64,000 nt of DNA from Sphingomonas albertensis (GTDB taxonomy: Bacteria; Pseudomonadota; Alphaproteobacteria; Sphingomonadales; Sphingomonadaceae). A program made the position numbers and the translations under genes. The DNA is taken from NCBI RefSeq assembly GCF_014358075.1, contig NZ_JACONT010000019.1:1-64000 (forward strand), in the 5' to 3' direction. Below are positions 9,468 through 18,630 of the stretch, piece after piece. Numbering within the stretch: the first letter of the stretch is position 1; the number at the start of each line of letters is the position of its first letter. The notes below the pieces were generated by a model. It saw nothing but the letters and a program-made list of their open reading frames with translations, was not told the origin of the DNA and did not search any database.

Positions 9468-10711
9468 TAGCGCTTCACCAAAGTAACCTGCGCCACATCG
9501 ATCCCGCCGCCAAGAAACCCACCCTCGCAGTACATCAGATAATACCGCCACAACGCCACAAACCGCGCATCGAACCGTGCCGGCAGCCGCCCCTCGGCAA
9601 CCGCAGCGTCGAACGCCGCCCGCCACCGCCGCAGCGTCTCGGCATAGTGCAACCCGAACCCGCGCCGATCCTCCCACACGAGCCCCCGCGCCTCCGCCAA
9701 TGCGCGAAACCGCGGCTCGGACAACAGCATCCCGCCCGGAAACACGTAACGCTGAATGAAGTCGACGCTCCGCGAATAGGAATCGAAGATCGCATCGTCG
9801 ATCGAGATATACTGCAACGCCGCACGCCCACCCGGCTTCAACGCGCGCGCGATCGCGTCGAGATACACCGGCCAATATTCCTCGCCGACCGCCTCGACCA
9901 TCTCGATGCTCGCGACCGCATCATAGGTGCCGGTGACGTCGCGGTAATCGGTCAGCGCCACCTGCACCCCGTCGAGCCCCGCCGCCGCGATCCGGTCGTC
10001 GACCTGCCGCTTCTGCTCGGTCGACAGCGTCAGCGCGTGCACACCGACACGCGCGCGCGCCGCCATTTCCGCAAAAGACCCCCAGCCGCAGCCGATTTCT
10101 AGGATCGTATCACCCGCCCGCGCGCCGGTCCGGTCGAGGATCGCGCGCAGCTTGGTCGCCTGCGCCGTCTCATGCGGTTCGGCATCGTCGAACGACTCGG
10201 CGAAAATCGCACTCGAATAGGTCAGGCTCGGATCGAGCCACGTCTCGTAGAAGTCGTTGCCGAGGTCATAATGCGCCGCGATGTTCTTGCGCGAGCCAGT
10301 CGGGTCGTTGCGCCGCATCCGGTGCCACGCCCGCGCCGCCAGCCGCACCACGCCGCCCGACCGTGCTGCGCCCCCGAGCGAGCGGCGGTTCCGCATGAAC
10401 AGGTCGAATAGCGGGACGGGATCGGGGCTCGACCAGTCGCCTGCCGCCCAGCCTTCGTACCAGCCGACCGACCCCGCGGTCGCGAGCCGAACTAGCGCGC
10501 GCCAGCGGTGCACGGTCACGATGGGCAAAGGCCCCGGAGCCCGACCGCCGATCAGCCGCCGCGTGCCGTCGGGCAGGTGCGCGTCTATGCCGCCGCTCTC
10601 CAGCCCCGCGTCGATCCGGTCGAGCAGACGGTGAAACACCGGCGCGACGAGGCGCGCGACCGGGGAAACCTGCGTGGTGGGCACATCATCGAAAGCGGGA
10701 ACGGCAGTCAT
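9467..10711 (-). CDS. cfa: Cyclopropane-fatty-acyl-phospholipid synthase family protein
   Basis: A 414-residue SAM-dependent methyltransferase that adds a methylene bridge to unsaturated acyl chains of membrane phospholipids. The N-terminal lipid-binding region is followed by NIAAHYDLGNDFYETWLD and TYSSAIF, then the SAM motif EIGCGWGSF. The bicarbonate and active-site segments SIEMVEAVGEEYW and EGGFLGGG follow, as expected for Cfa. Length agrees with E. coli Cfa (382). The stop abuts a family A palindrome that probably forms its 3' end. Confidence 0.9.
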   Translation of the reverse strand: MTAVPAFDDVPTTQVSPVARLVAPVFHRLLDRIDAGLESGGIDAHLPDGTRRLIGGRAPGPLPIVTVHRWRALVRLATAGSVGWYEGWAAGDWSSPDPVPLFDLFMRNRRSLGGAARSGGVVRLAARAWHRMRRNDPTGSRKNIAAHYDLGNDFYETWLDPSLTYSSAIFAESFDDAEPHETAQATKLRAILDRTGARAGDTILEIGCGWGSFAEMAARARVGVHALTLSTEQKRQVDDRIAAAGLDGVQVALTDYRDVTGTYDAVASIEMVEAVGEEYWPVYLDAIARALKPGGRAALQYISIDDAIFDSYSRSVDFIQRYVFPGGMLLSEPRFRALAEARGLVWEDRRGFGLHYAETLRRWRAAFDAAVAEGRLPARFDARFVALWRYYLMYCEGGFLGGGIDVAQVTLVKR

Positions 10712-10805
10712 CGCGGCGCTCCATGCAACAGGGGCCGCGGCTAGGAAAGGGCCGACGGCATGGAAACGGTTCGAGCGCGGTCACCTAGCCAACGCCGCCA
10801 CACTC

Positions 10806-10913
10806 CACCCTCCCCGGAATGGAGGGGTTGGAGTCGGCTGGGTTCCGCTTGATCGACCGGCATTGGCTCGAACCGGCCATCCCACCCCCGGCCCCTCCCT
10901 TTCAGGGAGGGGG
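10806..10913. repeat. Palindromic intergenic repeat, family A (diverged)
   Basis: A C-rich arm (CACCCTCCCCGGAATGGAGGGG, split here as CACCCTCCCCGG plus AATGGAGGGG) opens the element. CCCACCCCCGG with CCCCTCCCTTTCAGGGAGGGG, again two short hairpin arms, closes it. It lies between the starts of cfa and the end of the photolyase gene, in a gap of about 213 bases with no other feature seen. Confidence 0.6.
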
Positions 10914-10924
10914 AAGGAGACTAC

Positions 10925-12286
10925 TCAACGTGCGTGCCGTCCGGCCTCGATTGCGCGCTCGCGGCCTTCGCGGTGGCCGACGATCTTCGCCGGATACGCC
11001 TTCGGACGACAGCCCGACTCTTCCGGATCATGGACCGCGTCGCCGGTCACCTTCGCCAGTTCGGGCACCCACTCGCGGATATAGTCGCCCGCGTCGAACT
11101 TCTCCGACTGCGACAGCGGCGCCATGATCCGCCCGAACATGTTCGAATCCACCCCGGTCCCGGCCACCCATTGCCAGTTCACCGAATTATTCCCGTAATT
11201 CGCATCGACCAGACAGTCCCAGAACCACCGCTCCCCCTCGCGCCAGTCGATCAGCAGATGCTTCACCAGGAAGCTGGCCGTGATCATCCGCACGCGATTG
11301 TGCATCCACCCGGTCGCCCAGAGCTGGCGCATCCCGGCGTCGACGATCGGATAGCCGGTCCTCCCCTCCTGCCACGCCTTAAGGTCCGCATCAGCGGCCT
11401 TGCCCGACCGCCAGGGGAGCTTGTCGAACTTCGGCCGCCCGTTCGTATCGCCGTAGTCCGGCATCGTCAGCACAACGCCATCGGTGAAATCCCGCCACGC
11501 GAGTTCCTTGCGGAACGTCGTCGCATCGCCGTGCCCGTCGACCGCATGCCACACGGTACGCGGCGATATCTCCCCAAAATGCAGATGCGGCGAAAGGCGC
11601 GACGTGCCCTCGATCGACGGCAAGTTGCGGTCGACGTCATAGGCCTCGACGATCGGCGCCATCGCCTTCGCGTTCTTCAACGCCTGCGCCTGGCCCGGCG
11701 TCCAGTCCTTGAACCCCGTCGACCAGTCCGGCTTGGTCGGCAGCAGGTCCCAGTCCGCGAGCTTTTCGCTCTTCGGCCACTTCGACGGCGCCGGGATGGT
11801 CCGCGGTACAGGCTCGGGCTCACCCGGCGGCATCATCTGGTTGAGCGCTTTCCAGAACGAGGAATATACCTTGAACTGCCCGCCCGAGCCCGTCTTCACG
11901 TCCTCGACGCGCGCGAGATGATTGCCGTCGTGCAGGCACAATCGATCGCCAAGCGCTGCCTCGGCCTTGCGCGACCACGGCTCGTAATGCCGGATCGCAT
12001 GCACCTGCCCGGCGCCGGTTTCCTCCATCAGCGCCGTCAGCACCTCGACCGCATCGCCGCGCCGCAGGATCAGCCTTGAGCCCTTGTCGGCCAGCGACGT
12101 CCCGAACGCGTCGAGCGTGTGATGCAGCCACCAGCGCTGCGCCCCGCCCATCTTCCATTTCCCCGGCGCATCGTCGTCGAGGACGTAGATCGGAATTACC
12201 GGCCCCGCATGCGCGGCGGCTATCAGCGCGGGTTGATCGTGAAGGCGGAGGTCCTGGCGCAGCCAGAGCAAAGAAGGTGTCGTCAT
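10925..12286 (-). CDS. phrB: Deoxyribodipyrimidine photolyase
   Basis: A 453-residue light-driven DNA repair flavoprotein that splits cyclobutane pyrimidine dimers. The N-terminal antenna domain starts LLWLRQDLRLHDQPAL. The FAD-binding helical domain contains SRLSPHLHFGEISPR, the WRDF motif, and the strongly conserved DAGMRQLWATGWMHNR and ANYGNNSVNWQW. These match class I CPD photolyases (E. coli PhrB type, 472 residues) rather than animal-type cryptochromes. Its ATG overlaps the stop of the upstream deacetylase-family gene (ATGA), so they are cotranscribed. Confidence 0.93.
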   Translation of the reverse strand: MTTPSLLWLRQDLRLHDQPALIAAAHAGPVIPIYVLDDDAPGKWKMGGAQRWWLHHTLDAFGTSLADKGSRLILRRGDAVEVLTALMEETGAGQVHAIRHYEPWSRKAEAALGDRLCLHDGNHLARVEDVKTGSGGQFKVYSSFWKALNQMMPPGEPEPVPRTIPAPSKWPKSEKLADWDLLPTKPDWSTGFKDWTPGQAQALKNAKAMAPIVEAYDVDRNLPSIEGTSRLSPHLHFGEISPRTVWHAVDGHGDATTFRKELAWRDFTDGVVLTMPDYGDTNGRPKFDKLPWRSGKAADADLKAWQEGRTGYPIVDAGMRQLWATGWMHNRVRMITASFLVKHLLIDWREGERWFWDCLVDANYGNNSVNWQWVAGTGVDSNMFGRIMAPLSQSEKFDAGDYIREWVPELAKVTGDAVHDPEESGCRPKAYPAKIVGHREGRERAIEAGRHAR

Positions 12287-13224
12287 CGCGCGTTCAATGC
12301 ACCAACCCGCCGTCCGGCGTCACCCGCGGCGGCAAAAGTTTCGCCGAGCGTCATGATCGCGGCGACGTGCCGTTCGGCGATCGCCAGCGCATCCTCGCCG
12401 TATCCCCCGCCGACCGTACTCGCGAGCGGCAAGCCCCGCCCGATCGCGAGGTCTGCGACCAGCCGCTCCCGCTGCACCAGACCGTCCAAGGTCAGCGCCA
12501 GCCGCCCCAGCCGATCGCCATCGAACGGATCCACCCCCGCCTGATACAGGATCAGCTCCGGCCGAAACTCGTCGAGCAACGGCACCAGCGTCGACTCCAG
12601 CGTCGCCAGATAAACCTCGTCGCCGACCTTGTCGGGCAGCGGCACGTCGACCGTCGATCGCGCTTTCCGCACCGGGAAATTTTTCTCCGCGTGGATCGAA
12701 TAGGTCGCGATCTCCGACCGTCCCGCGAGCAGCGCCGCAGTGCCGTCGCCCTGATGCACGTCGCAATCGACCACAAGCACGCGTGCCACGCGGCGCTCGT
12801 CGATCAGCCGTGCCGCCGCCACCGCCAGGTCGTTGAAAACACAGAACCCCGCCCCCGTGTTCGCCAGCGCATGATGGCTCCCCCCCGCCGTATTCGCAGC
12901 AAACCCGTGCTCCAAAGCGAGGCACGCGGCCAGCCAAGTCCCGTGCGGCACGATCGCCGCGCGCGACGCCACCGCCGCCGTTACCGGAAACCCGATCCGC
13001 CGCTCCTTCTCCTTCGGCACGTCCGCGCGAAGCACCTCGGCGACATAATCCTCGTCATGCACCGCCTCTAGCCACGCGGTCGGCGTCGTCTCGGCGCGAT
13101 GCCATGCGACGGCATCGCCTTTGTCGAGCAGCAGGTCGCGGATCAGCCCGTTCTTGTTCCAGCGATAGGTCGAGCGTGCTGGCGCCGGCGTGACATAGTC
13201 GGGATGGTGGACGACATGGATCAT
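12283..13224 (-). CDS. Histone deacetylase family (HDAC/AcuC/AphA superfamily) hydrolase
   Basis: A 313-residue zinc hydrolase of the arginase-deacetylase fold. The start at 13224 ([10 protein letters not shown]) is chosen because homology starts there; the open frame extends 17 codons further. The catalytic tandem histidines are in GGSHHA, the zinc ligands in [10 protein letters not shown] and [14 protein letters not shown], and a glycine-rich GGGYG closes the site. Substrates could be acetyl-lysine, acetylpolyamines or other acylamides; these cannot be separated by eye. It overlaps phrB by four bases and is divergent from rppH across 74 bases. Confidence 0.88.
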   Translation of the reverse strand: MIHVVHHPDYVTPAPARSTYRWNKNGLIRDLLLDKGDAVAWHRAETTPTAWLEAVHDEDYVAEVLRADVPKEKERRIGFPVTAAVASRAAIVPHGTWLAACLALEHGFAANTAGGSHHALANTGAGFCVFNDLAVAAARLIDERRVARVLVVDCDVHQGDGTAALLAGRSEIATYSIHAEKNFPVRKARSTVDVPLPDKVGDEVYLATLESTLVPLLDEFRPELILYQAGVDPFDGDRLGRLALTLDGLVQRERLVADLAIGRGLPLASTVGGGYGEDALAIAERHVAAIMTLGETFAAAGDAGRRVGALNAR

Positions 13225-13298
13225 GCTCCGTAGGTAGGAGCGCGCTGCCCGAGACCCAAGCTGCCCGAGCCTCAAGCCCCTGCGTTGCGGAGACTATT

Positions 13299-13793
13299 TT
13301 GACCGACGTTTCGACCCTCCCCTACCGTTCCTGCGCCGGCATCATGCTGATCAATACCGAGGGGAAGGTCTTTGTCGGCCAGCGCAATGATTCGCCGCTC
13401 GAAGCATGGCAGATGCCGCAGGGCGGGATCGACCCCGGCGAGGAAGCCGAAGCCGCCGCACTGCGCGAACTCGGCGAGGAAACCGGCGTCATGCCGGACA
13501 AGGTCGAGCTGATCGCCGAAGCGCCAGGCGAGTTCGTCTACGACCTCCCCCCCGAATTGCTCGGCAAGGTGTGGAAGGGCAAATGGCGCGGCCAGACGCA
13601 ACGCTGGTTCCTGTACCGCTTCCACGGCACCGACGCGGATGTGAACATCGCTACCGCCCACGAGGAATTCCGTGCGTGGCGCTGGAGCGATCCCGCCGAC
13701 CTGCCGCGACTGATCGTGCCGTTCAAGAAGGCGCTCTACGAACAGGTACTCGCCGCCTTCGCGCCACATCTCGGCGCAACCGGCCAGCGCTGA
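13299..13793 (+). CDS. rppH: RNA pyrophosphohydrolase (Nudix)
   Basis: A 164-residue Nudix enzyme that removes pyrophosphate from mRNA 5' ends to trigger decay, or hydrolyses dinucleoside polyphosphates. The Nudix box is complete: GGIDPGEE, then REL and GEETGV. Upstream sits WQMPQGG, the RppH/Ap4A-hydrolase signature, and downstream [11 protein letters not shown]. The start is TTG at 13299 with GGAG seven to ten bases upstream; the next in-frame ATG falls inside the Nudix domain, so TTG is well supported. The DUF481 gene follows 12 bases later. Confidence 0.92.
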   Translation: MTDVSTLPYRSCAGIMLINTEGKVFVGQRNDSPLEAWQMPQGGIDPGEEAEAAALRELGEETGVMPDKVELIAEAPGEFVYDLPPELLGKVWKGKWRGQTQRWFLYRFHGTDADVNIATAHEEFRAWRWSDPADLPRLIVPFKKALYEQVLAAFAPHLGATGQR

Positions 13794-13805
13794 GCAGTTC
13801 CCAAT

Positions 13806-14735
13806 ATGCTGCACTGCCGCTACGGAACGGCTGTGCGTCGCTTATCCCTTCTCCTTCTCGCCCCGCTGCTGTTGGCGAACGCGCCCGATCCGCAATCGGT
13901 GATGATCCCCGAAACCATCCGCGCGATGCTCGATGCAGCGCTAGAGTCGGGGAACGAGGCGGACGTCAACACGGTCGCAAAATACGCTCGCGCCGCCGAT
14001 CCGCTCAGCGGCGACGCGGTGTTGGCGATCGCCGAAAAATGGAAGGCCGACCGCGCAGCGCAGCGTACACAGGTCATCCGCCAGGCGAGCTTTCTCGACT
14101 TGTGGAGCGGCAAGGCCGAGGTCGGCGGCTATCTGACGACCGGCAACTCCGACACCGCGGGCGGGACGGCGGTGCTGGACCTGAACCGCGAAGGTCTTCG
14201 CTGGCGGCACAAGTTTCACGCGCAGGCCGACTATCAGTCGAACCTCAACATCACCACGCGCGAGCATTACCTCGCCTCGTACGAACCCAATTACAAGGTC
14301 GACGATCGCGCGTATATCTACGGCGTCGCCCAGTATGAAAGCGACCGCTTCCTGGGCTATTTCAACCGCTATTCGACATCGGTCGGTGCCGGCTACAGCG
14401 TAATCAAGACCGCGGGCACCAAACTCGATCTCGAATTGGGGCCTGCGTATCGCGATACCGAGTTCACCGACAATACCGTGCAGAGCAGCATCGCGGCACG
14501 TGGCACCGCGAACTTCAGCATCCGCATTCTCAGCGGACTGTCCGTCAGCCAGGTCGCATCCGCCTATGTGCAGCGCTACAACAGTACGCTCAGCGGCACG
14601 ACGTCGCTCAACGCAAAGCTGATCGGGCCGCTGTCCGCCGCGCTGTCGTACAGCGTCCAGTATGAAAGCGAACCGCCGGTCGGCTCGGTTTCGACCGACA
14701 CCACCAGCCGCGCATCGCTGGTCTACAGCTTCTGA
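13806..14735 (+). CDS. DUF481 outer-membrane beta-barrel protein (YdiY-like)
   Basis: A 309-residue exported protein with a signal peptide (RRLSLLLLAPLLLANA) and a helical spacer of about 60 residues. The C-terminal domain shows alternating amphipathic strands and ends in a phenylalanine, as in outer-membrane barrels. DUF481 members include the salt-induced YdiY; function is otherwise unknown. LWSGKAEVGGYLTTGNSDT is the typical first strand pair of this family. It is downstream of rppH with a short gap and probably cotranscribed. Confidence 0.85.
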   Translation: MLHCRYGTAVRRLSLLLLAPLLLANAPDPQSVMIPETIRAMLDAALESGNEADVNTVAKYARAADPLSGDAVLAIAEKWKADRAAQRTQVIRQASFLDLWSGKAEVGGYLTTGNSDTAGGTAVLDLNREGLRWRHKFHAQADYQSNLNITTREHYLASYEPNYKVDDRAYIYGVAQYESDRFLGYFNRYSTSVGAGYSVIKTAGTKLDLELGPAYRDTEFTDNTVQSSIAARGTANFSIRILSGLSVSQVASAYVQRYNSTLSGTTSLNAKLIGPLSAALSYSVQYESEPPVGSVSTDTTSRASLVYSF

Positions 14736-14775
14736 GGCTGTTCCCACGCGCGCCCGGCCTCGCTAGGGTTAGGCG

Positions 14776-15981
14776 ATGAGGGGACTTTCAACGATAGAGC
14801 GCGATGCCGTCGACACGGCGGGCGCTGCACCCATGTTGGCCCAGGTCGAGACGTGGGCGGCCATCAACAGTGGCACGCGCAATCTCGCGGGGCTCGCGAC
14901 GATGGCTGGATTGCTCGGCGATGCGTTTGCGATCCTGCCGGGCAAGATCACGCTGGTCGAGCCGACCCCGGTCGACAGCGTCGGTGCAGACGGCGTGGTC
15001 TCGGCGATCGAGCACGGCAAGCACCTGCATCTCGTCGTGCGGCCGGACGCGCCGGTGCGGATGTTGTTCACCGGGCACATGGATACGGTCTACCCGGTCG
15101 ATCACGCGTTCCAATCGCTCCAGTGGCTCGACGACGGCCGGCTGAACGGCCCCGGCGTTGCCGACATGAAGGGTGGCCTTGCCGTCATGCTGGCGGCTCT
15201 CCGGGCGGTCGAAGCCAGCCCCCTCGCCGCCCGGATTGGCTATGACGTCATCATAAACTCGGACGAGGAGACCGGCTCCTTCTCCTCGGCCGCGCTGCTG
15301 GCCCGCGCCGCGCACGGCAAGGTCGCCGCCCTGACCTACGAACCGGCGCTTGCCGACGGGACACTCGCCGGTGCGCGCGGCGGCACGGGAAACTTCTCGA
15401 TCATCGTCCATGGCCGCAGCGCGCACGCCGGTCGCAACCCGGAGGACGGCCGCAACGCGCTGGTCGCAGCGGCCGACATCGCGGTGCGCCTGTCGAAGGT
15501 GCGCGGTCCGCATCTCGCGGTGAATCCGGCACGGATCGAGGGCGGCGGCCCGAACAACGTCGTGCCCGACCTCGCCATCCTGCGCATCAACTTCCGCCCC
15601 GCGACGCTAGACGAGATCACGCGCGCACAGTCGCATATCGACTCCGCCGTCGCGATGGTCGCTGCCGAGCACGACGTCCGCATCGAGGTCCATGGCAGCT
15701 TCAATCGCCCCCCGAAGCCGATCGACCCGGGCGCCGCGCGGCTGTTCGATCTGGTCAAGGCATCGGGTGCGGACCTCGGGCTCGACATCGCCTGGAAGGC
15801 GACCGGCGGCGTTTGCGACGGCAACAACATCGCCGCCGCCGGCTTGCCAGTCGTTGACACGATGGGCGTTCGCGGCGGCGCGATCCATTCGACCGACGAG
15901 TTCATGATCCCCGACAGTCTGGCCGAGCGCGCGGCGCTGTCGGCCGTCACCATATTGCGTATCGCGGAGGGCCGCTTGTGA
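14776..15981 (+). CDS. M20 family metallopeptidase (carboxypeptidase G2-like)
   Basis: A 401-residue dinuclear zinc hydrolase. GHMDTVYP supplies the first metal histidine and aspartate, GPGVADMKGG the bridging aspartate, DEETGS the catalytic glutamate pair, and HSTDEF the C-terminal histidine ligand. A dimerisation lid domain lies between (GRSAHAGRNPEDGRNA). The layout resembles carboxypeptidase G2 and other N-acyl amino-acid deacylases. Its stop overlaps the astA GTG start (GTGA), so it is probably part of arginine succinyl-transfer catabolism, possibly removing an acyl group from an amino acid; that role is inferred. Confidence 0.88.
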   Translation: MRGLSTIERDAVDTAGAAPMLAQVETWAAINSGTRNLAGLATMAGLLGDAFAILPGKITLVEPTPVDSVGADGVVSAIEHGKHLHLVVRPDAPVRMLFTGHMDTVYPVDHAFQSLQWLDDGRLNGPGVADMKGGLAVMLAALRAVEASPLAARIGYDVIINSDEETGSFSSAALLARAAHGKVAALTYEPALADGTLAGARGGTGNFSIIVHGRSAHAGRNPEDGRNALVAAADIAVRLSKVRGPHLAVNPARIEGGGPNNVVPDLAILRINFRPATLDEITRAQSHIDSAVAMVAAEHDVRIEVHGSFNRPPKPIDPGAARLFDLVKASGADLGLDIAWKATGGVCDGNNIAAAGLPVVDTMGVRGGAIHSTDEFMIPDSLAERAALSAVTILRIAEGRL

Positions 15982-16994
15982 GCTTCAGGATCCGAGCCGC
16001 GGTCGATGCCGATCTCCAGCATCTCTACGAAATGGCCAAGCTCACGGGCGGCGGCTTCACTAACCTGCCGCCCGACCGACGCGCGCTGACCGCCAAGCTC
16101 GAGCGCAGCCATGCCGCGTTCGCGCGCACCGATGGCCCGGTCCAGGACGAGCTGTTCGTCCTCATCCTCGAAAACATCGAGACGCAGGAGGTGCGCGGCA
16201 CCTGCCAGATCTTCACGCAGGTCGGCCAGAGCTACCCGTTCTACAGCTATCGGATCGGCCAGCTCACCCAGCATAGCCGCGAACTGAACCGCACCTTCCG
16301 CGCGGACATGCTGACGCTCGCCACCGACCTCGAAGGCGCGAGCGAAGTCGGGGGGCTGTTCCTCCATCCCGGCGAACGCGCCGGTGGCCTCGGGCTGCTG
16401 CTCGCGCGAAGCCGCTACCTCTTCATCAAGATGCACCGCGCCCGTTTCGCCGACCGCATCCTCGCCGAACTGCGCGGCGTGATCGACGAAGCCGGCGGCT
16501 CGCCGTTCTGGGACGGCCTTGCGGGCCGCTTCTTCGGGATGAATTTCCAGGACGCGGATCAGTTCAACGCGATCAACGGCCACCAGTTCATCGCCGACCT
16601 GATGCCCAAACACCCGATCTACACCGCGATGCTGACCGAAACCGCGCGTGCCGCGATCGGCCTTCCCCATCCCTCGGGTCGTGCGGCAATGCGGATGCTG
16701 GAAAACGAAGGCTTCGCGTTCGAAAATTACGTCGATATCTTCGATGGCGGCCCGACCATGACAGCCCGCACCGATCAGGTCCGCTCGATTGCCGACGCCC
16801 GGACCAACACCGTCGTGGCGATCGGCGGCGACGACGGCGAGGACGCCTTGGTTGCCACGGGTCAGCTCGCCGACTTCCGCGCGGCGTTCGGCAAAATGCG
16901 CGTGACCGAGGACGGCGTCATACTGGCGGATGCTTGCGCACGGGCCCTGGACGTCGGCGAGACAGATCGCGTCACCCATGTACCGCGTCTCTGA
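15978..16994 (+). CDS. astA: Arginine N-succinyltransferase
   Basis: A 338-residue acyltransferase that transfers succinyl from succinyl-CoA to the alpha-amine of arginine, the first step of the AST ammonia-producing arginine pathway. The N-terminus (RIRAAVDADLQHLYEMA, LTGGGFTNLP) and GLLLARSRYLFI are typical of AstA. It starts at GTG overlapping the M20 gene. The next pathway gene, astB, is not adjacent but 37 kb away, and astC, astD and astE are not in the window. Confidence 0.93.
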   Translation: MSFRIRAAVDADLQHLYEMAKLTGGGFTNLPPDRRALTAKLERSHAAFARTDGPVQDELFVLILENIETQEVRGTCQIFTQVGQSYPFYSYRIGQLTQHSRELNRTFRADMLTLATDLEGASEVGGLFLHPGERAGGLGLLLARSRYLFIKMHRARFADRILAELRGVIDEAGGSPFWDGLAGRFFGMNFQDADQFNAINGHQFIADLMPKHPIYTAMLTETARAAIGLPHPSGRAAMRMLENEGFAFENYVDIFDGGPTMTARTDQVRSIADARTNTVVAIGGDDGEDALVATGQLADFRAAFGKMRVTEDGVILADACARALDVGETDRVTHVPRL

Positions 16995-17019
16995 TTTGAA
17001 TTCAGACCTTCGATCGTCG

Positions 17020-17038
17020 GGTTAATTTACAATTAACC
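17020..17038. promoter_or_regulatory. AT-rich perfect palindrome
   Basis: GGTTAATT-TAC-AATTAACC, two perfect 8-base arms with a 3-base centre. It stands out as AT-rich in GC-rich DNA, about 65 bases upstream of a small membrane-protein gene and just after astA. It could be an operator or part of a promoter; no regulator can be assigned. Confidence 0.45.
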
Positions 17039-17102
17039 ACGCCAACACCGATGATAATCGCGGAGAACCGCTACTGGTACGAATCTTGCTCGGTCCCGTA
17101 CC

Positions 17103-17321
17103 ATGTGGACCCGCTTTACCCGCCTGTTCGTCATCAAGACCAAGTTCGAGGCCTTTCTCGTCATCTACGGCCTCGGGCTTGGGGCGGTGGAGCGGGGGAT
17201 GCACTATCTCCAGCAATATCCCGGATACGGCGGCTGGCTCTTGTTCGCGGCCTGCCCGATCGCCGTTTTCATGGCGGGCGGGCGGATCATCGATTCCGTC
17301 GCGCATGCACGCAACGACTGA
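17103..17321 (+). CDS. Small membrane protein of unknown function
   Basis: A 72-residue protein with two likely membrane segments (about FEAFLVIYGLGLGAV and WLLFAACPIAVFMAGG) separated by a short GMHYLQQYPGYGG loop. I do not recognise a named family, although the sequence has the regular look of a conserved sphingomonad protein. The upstream ribosome site is weak. It lies tail-to-tail with the Crp-like regulator gene, with only nine bases between them. Confidence 0.65.
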   Translation: MWTRFTRLFVIKTKFEAFLVIYGLGLGAVERGMHYLQQYPGYGGWLLFAACPIAVFMAGGRIIDSVAHARND

Positions 17322-17330
17322 GACCAGGCG

Positions 17331-18068
17331 CTAGATCTTCTGCTGGGCGAGATGCAGATACCGGCTGGAGAAATCGGCGAGTTCTCGCAGCGCGTCCCAT
17401 TGGGGAAAGCTGATCCTGCGCCGGTTCCGGCTGATCAGGCCATCGGCTTCAAGCGACTTGATCGTTCGGTTCACGTGTACCGCGGTCAGGCCCAGCGCAT
17501 CGCCAAGCTGTTCCTGGCTCATCGGTAATTCGTAATCGCCCGCTCCGGTCAGTCCCTGCATATCGAGTCGGATGGCGAATTCGCACAGGAAATGCGCCAG
17601 TCGCGACCGCGCATCGCGGCGCCCGATGTTCAGGATCCATTCGCGAAAGATTGACCCCTCGACCAATGTGTTGACGAAGATCGCATTGCCGATCGAGGCG
17701 CGCTTACGGGCTAGGTCACGCAACGCCGTCCTGGGGATCGTCGCGACCTCCGCGCGGGTCAGCGTCTGGACGTTGTGGTCGGCGACGTCGAGAAACAAAT
17801 GCTGGAAATCGAGCGCGTCGCCGGGGATATGCAGCGAGACGATCTGGCGCATCCCCGAACCCGTCAGCTTCTGGCGATAGGCGAACCCGGACAACAGCAC
17901 CGCACATTGCTCCGGCGCGTCGCCCTCGCGAACCAGATACGAGGACGGCTCGAAGGTGCGGAGCGTGTAGGGCAGCGCGAGCAATGCCGCACGGTCGTCG
18001 GCGTTCAGCGTCGCATGCGTTTCGAGCTTGCGCACCATCAGGGCCAGGGGACTGGATGTCGAGATCAT
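17331..18068 (-). CDS. Crp/Fnr family transcriptional regulator
   Basis: A 245-residue regulator. Residues about 20-130 form a cyclic-nucleotide-binding-like barrel (SSYLVREGDAPEQCAVLLSG and PGDALDFQHLF). The C-terminal helix-turn-helix is clear in LPMSQEQLGDALGLTAVHVN followed by RTIKSLEADGLI. There is no N-terminal cysteine cluster, so it is not an oxygen-sensing FNR. The start at 18068 (MISTSSPLAL) suits the fold better than the longer frame beginning at 18158. The 238 bases upstream are unusually AT-rich and likely hold its promoter. Confidence 0.88.
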   Translation of the reverse strand: MISTSSPLALMVRKLETHATLNADDRAALLALPYTLRTFEPSSYLVREGDAPEQCAVLLSGFAYRQKLTGSGMRQIVSLHIPGDALDFQHLFLDVADHNVQTLTRAEVATIPRTALRDLARKRASIGNAIFVNTLVEGSIFREWILNIGRRDARSRLAHFLCEFAIRLDMQGLTGAGDYELPMSQEQLGDALGLTAVHVNRTIKSLEADGLISRNRRRISFPQWDALRELADFSSRYLHLAQQKI

Positions 18069-18306
18069 AGCGTATTCCCGCAAATATCGGGGCGGGAGCA
18101 CATGCATCTCTCGGTCGTCAGGGCCCAAAAAACGGCTAACGATGAACGGCAATAACATAGTCCGAACAACGGCGTTTAGATATATGTCAGCACTGAACCG
18201 CGAACATGGATCAGGATTAAAGTGTAAAAGTCAGTTCCGACGTGCCCGATATCGAGCACACGGTCATCCGGATCACCTAACGAACGTATAAATCAAGCAT
18301 TCGTCG

Positions 18307-18534
18307 TCAGATCGCGAGTGATGCCGGCGCCATCGGCAGGGAGTCCTTGATGATTCGACGACCGGCTTCGACCTGCGATCCGATTTTGACGAGCGCAGTC
18401 TGAAGGTTATCGATGCAGTCACTGAGTTTTGCACCGAGCAACGCATTATCCCCCTCATCGGCGATTCGAAGCGCTTCTTCGATAAGAAAAACCATCGATT
18501 TCAGCCGCGCGATCGTTTGCACTTTGCTATGCAT
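18307..18534 (-). CDS. Small helical hypothetical protein
   Basis: A 75-residue protein, all-helical by pattern (LKSMVFLIEEALRIADEGD, LSDCIDNLQTALVKIG), with no membrane segment. I do not recognise it. ATG at 18534 has a run of seven G residues four bases upstream that would serve as a ribosome site. It is separated from its neighbours by AT-rich DNA on one side and the cobU 3' end on the other. Flanking codon usage is normal. Confidence 0.62.
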   Translation of the reverse strand: MHSKVQTIARLKSMVFLIEEALRIADEGDNALLGAKLSDCIDNLQTALVKIGSQVEAGRRIIKDSLPMAPASLAI

Positions 18535-18630
18535 AGCCCCCCCCAATATTGCGTAATCTACCTATGCTCGCGATTAGAGCGAAAAGCCAATTGCAATCGG
18601 GGAAGGTTCGGCGTCTTCGATTGCGTGCCG

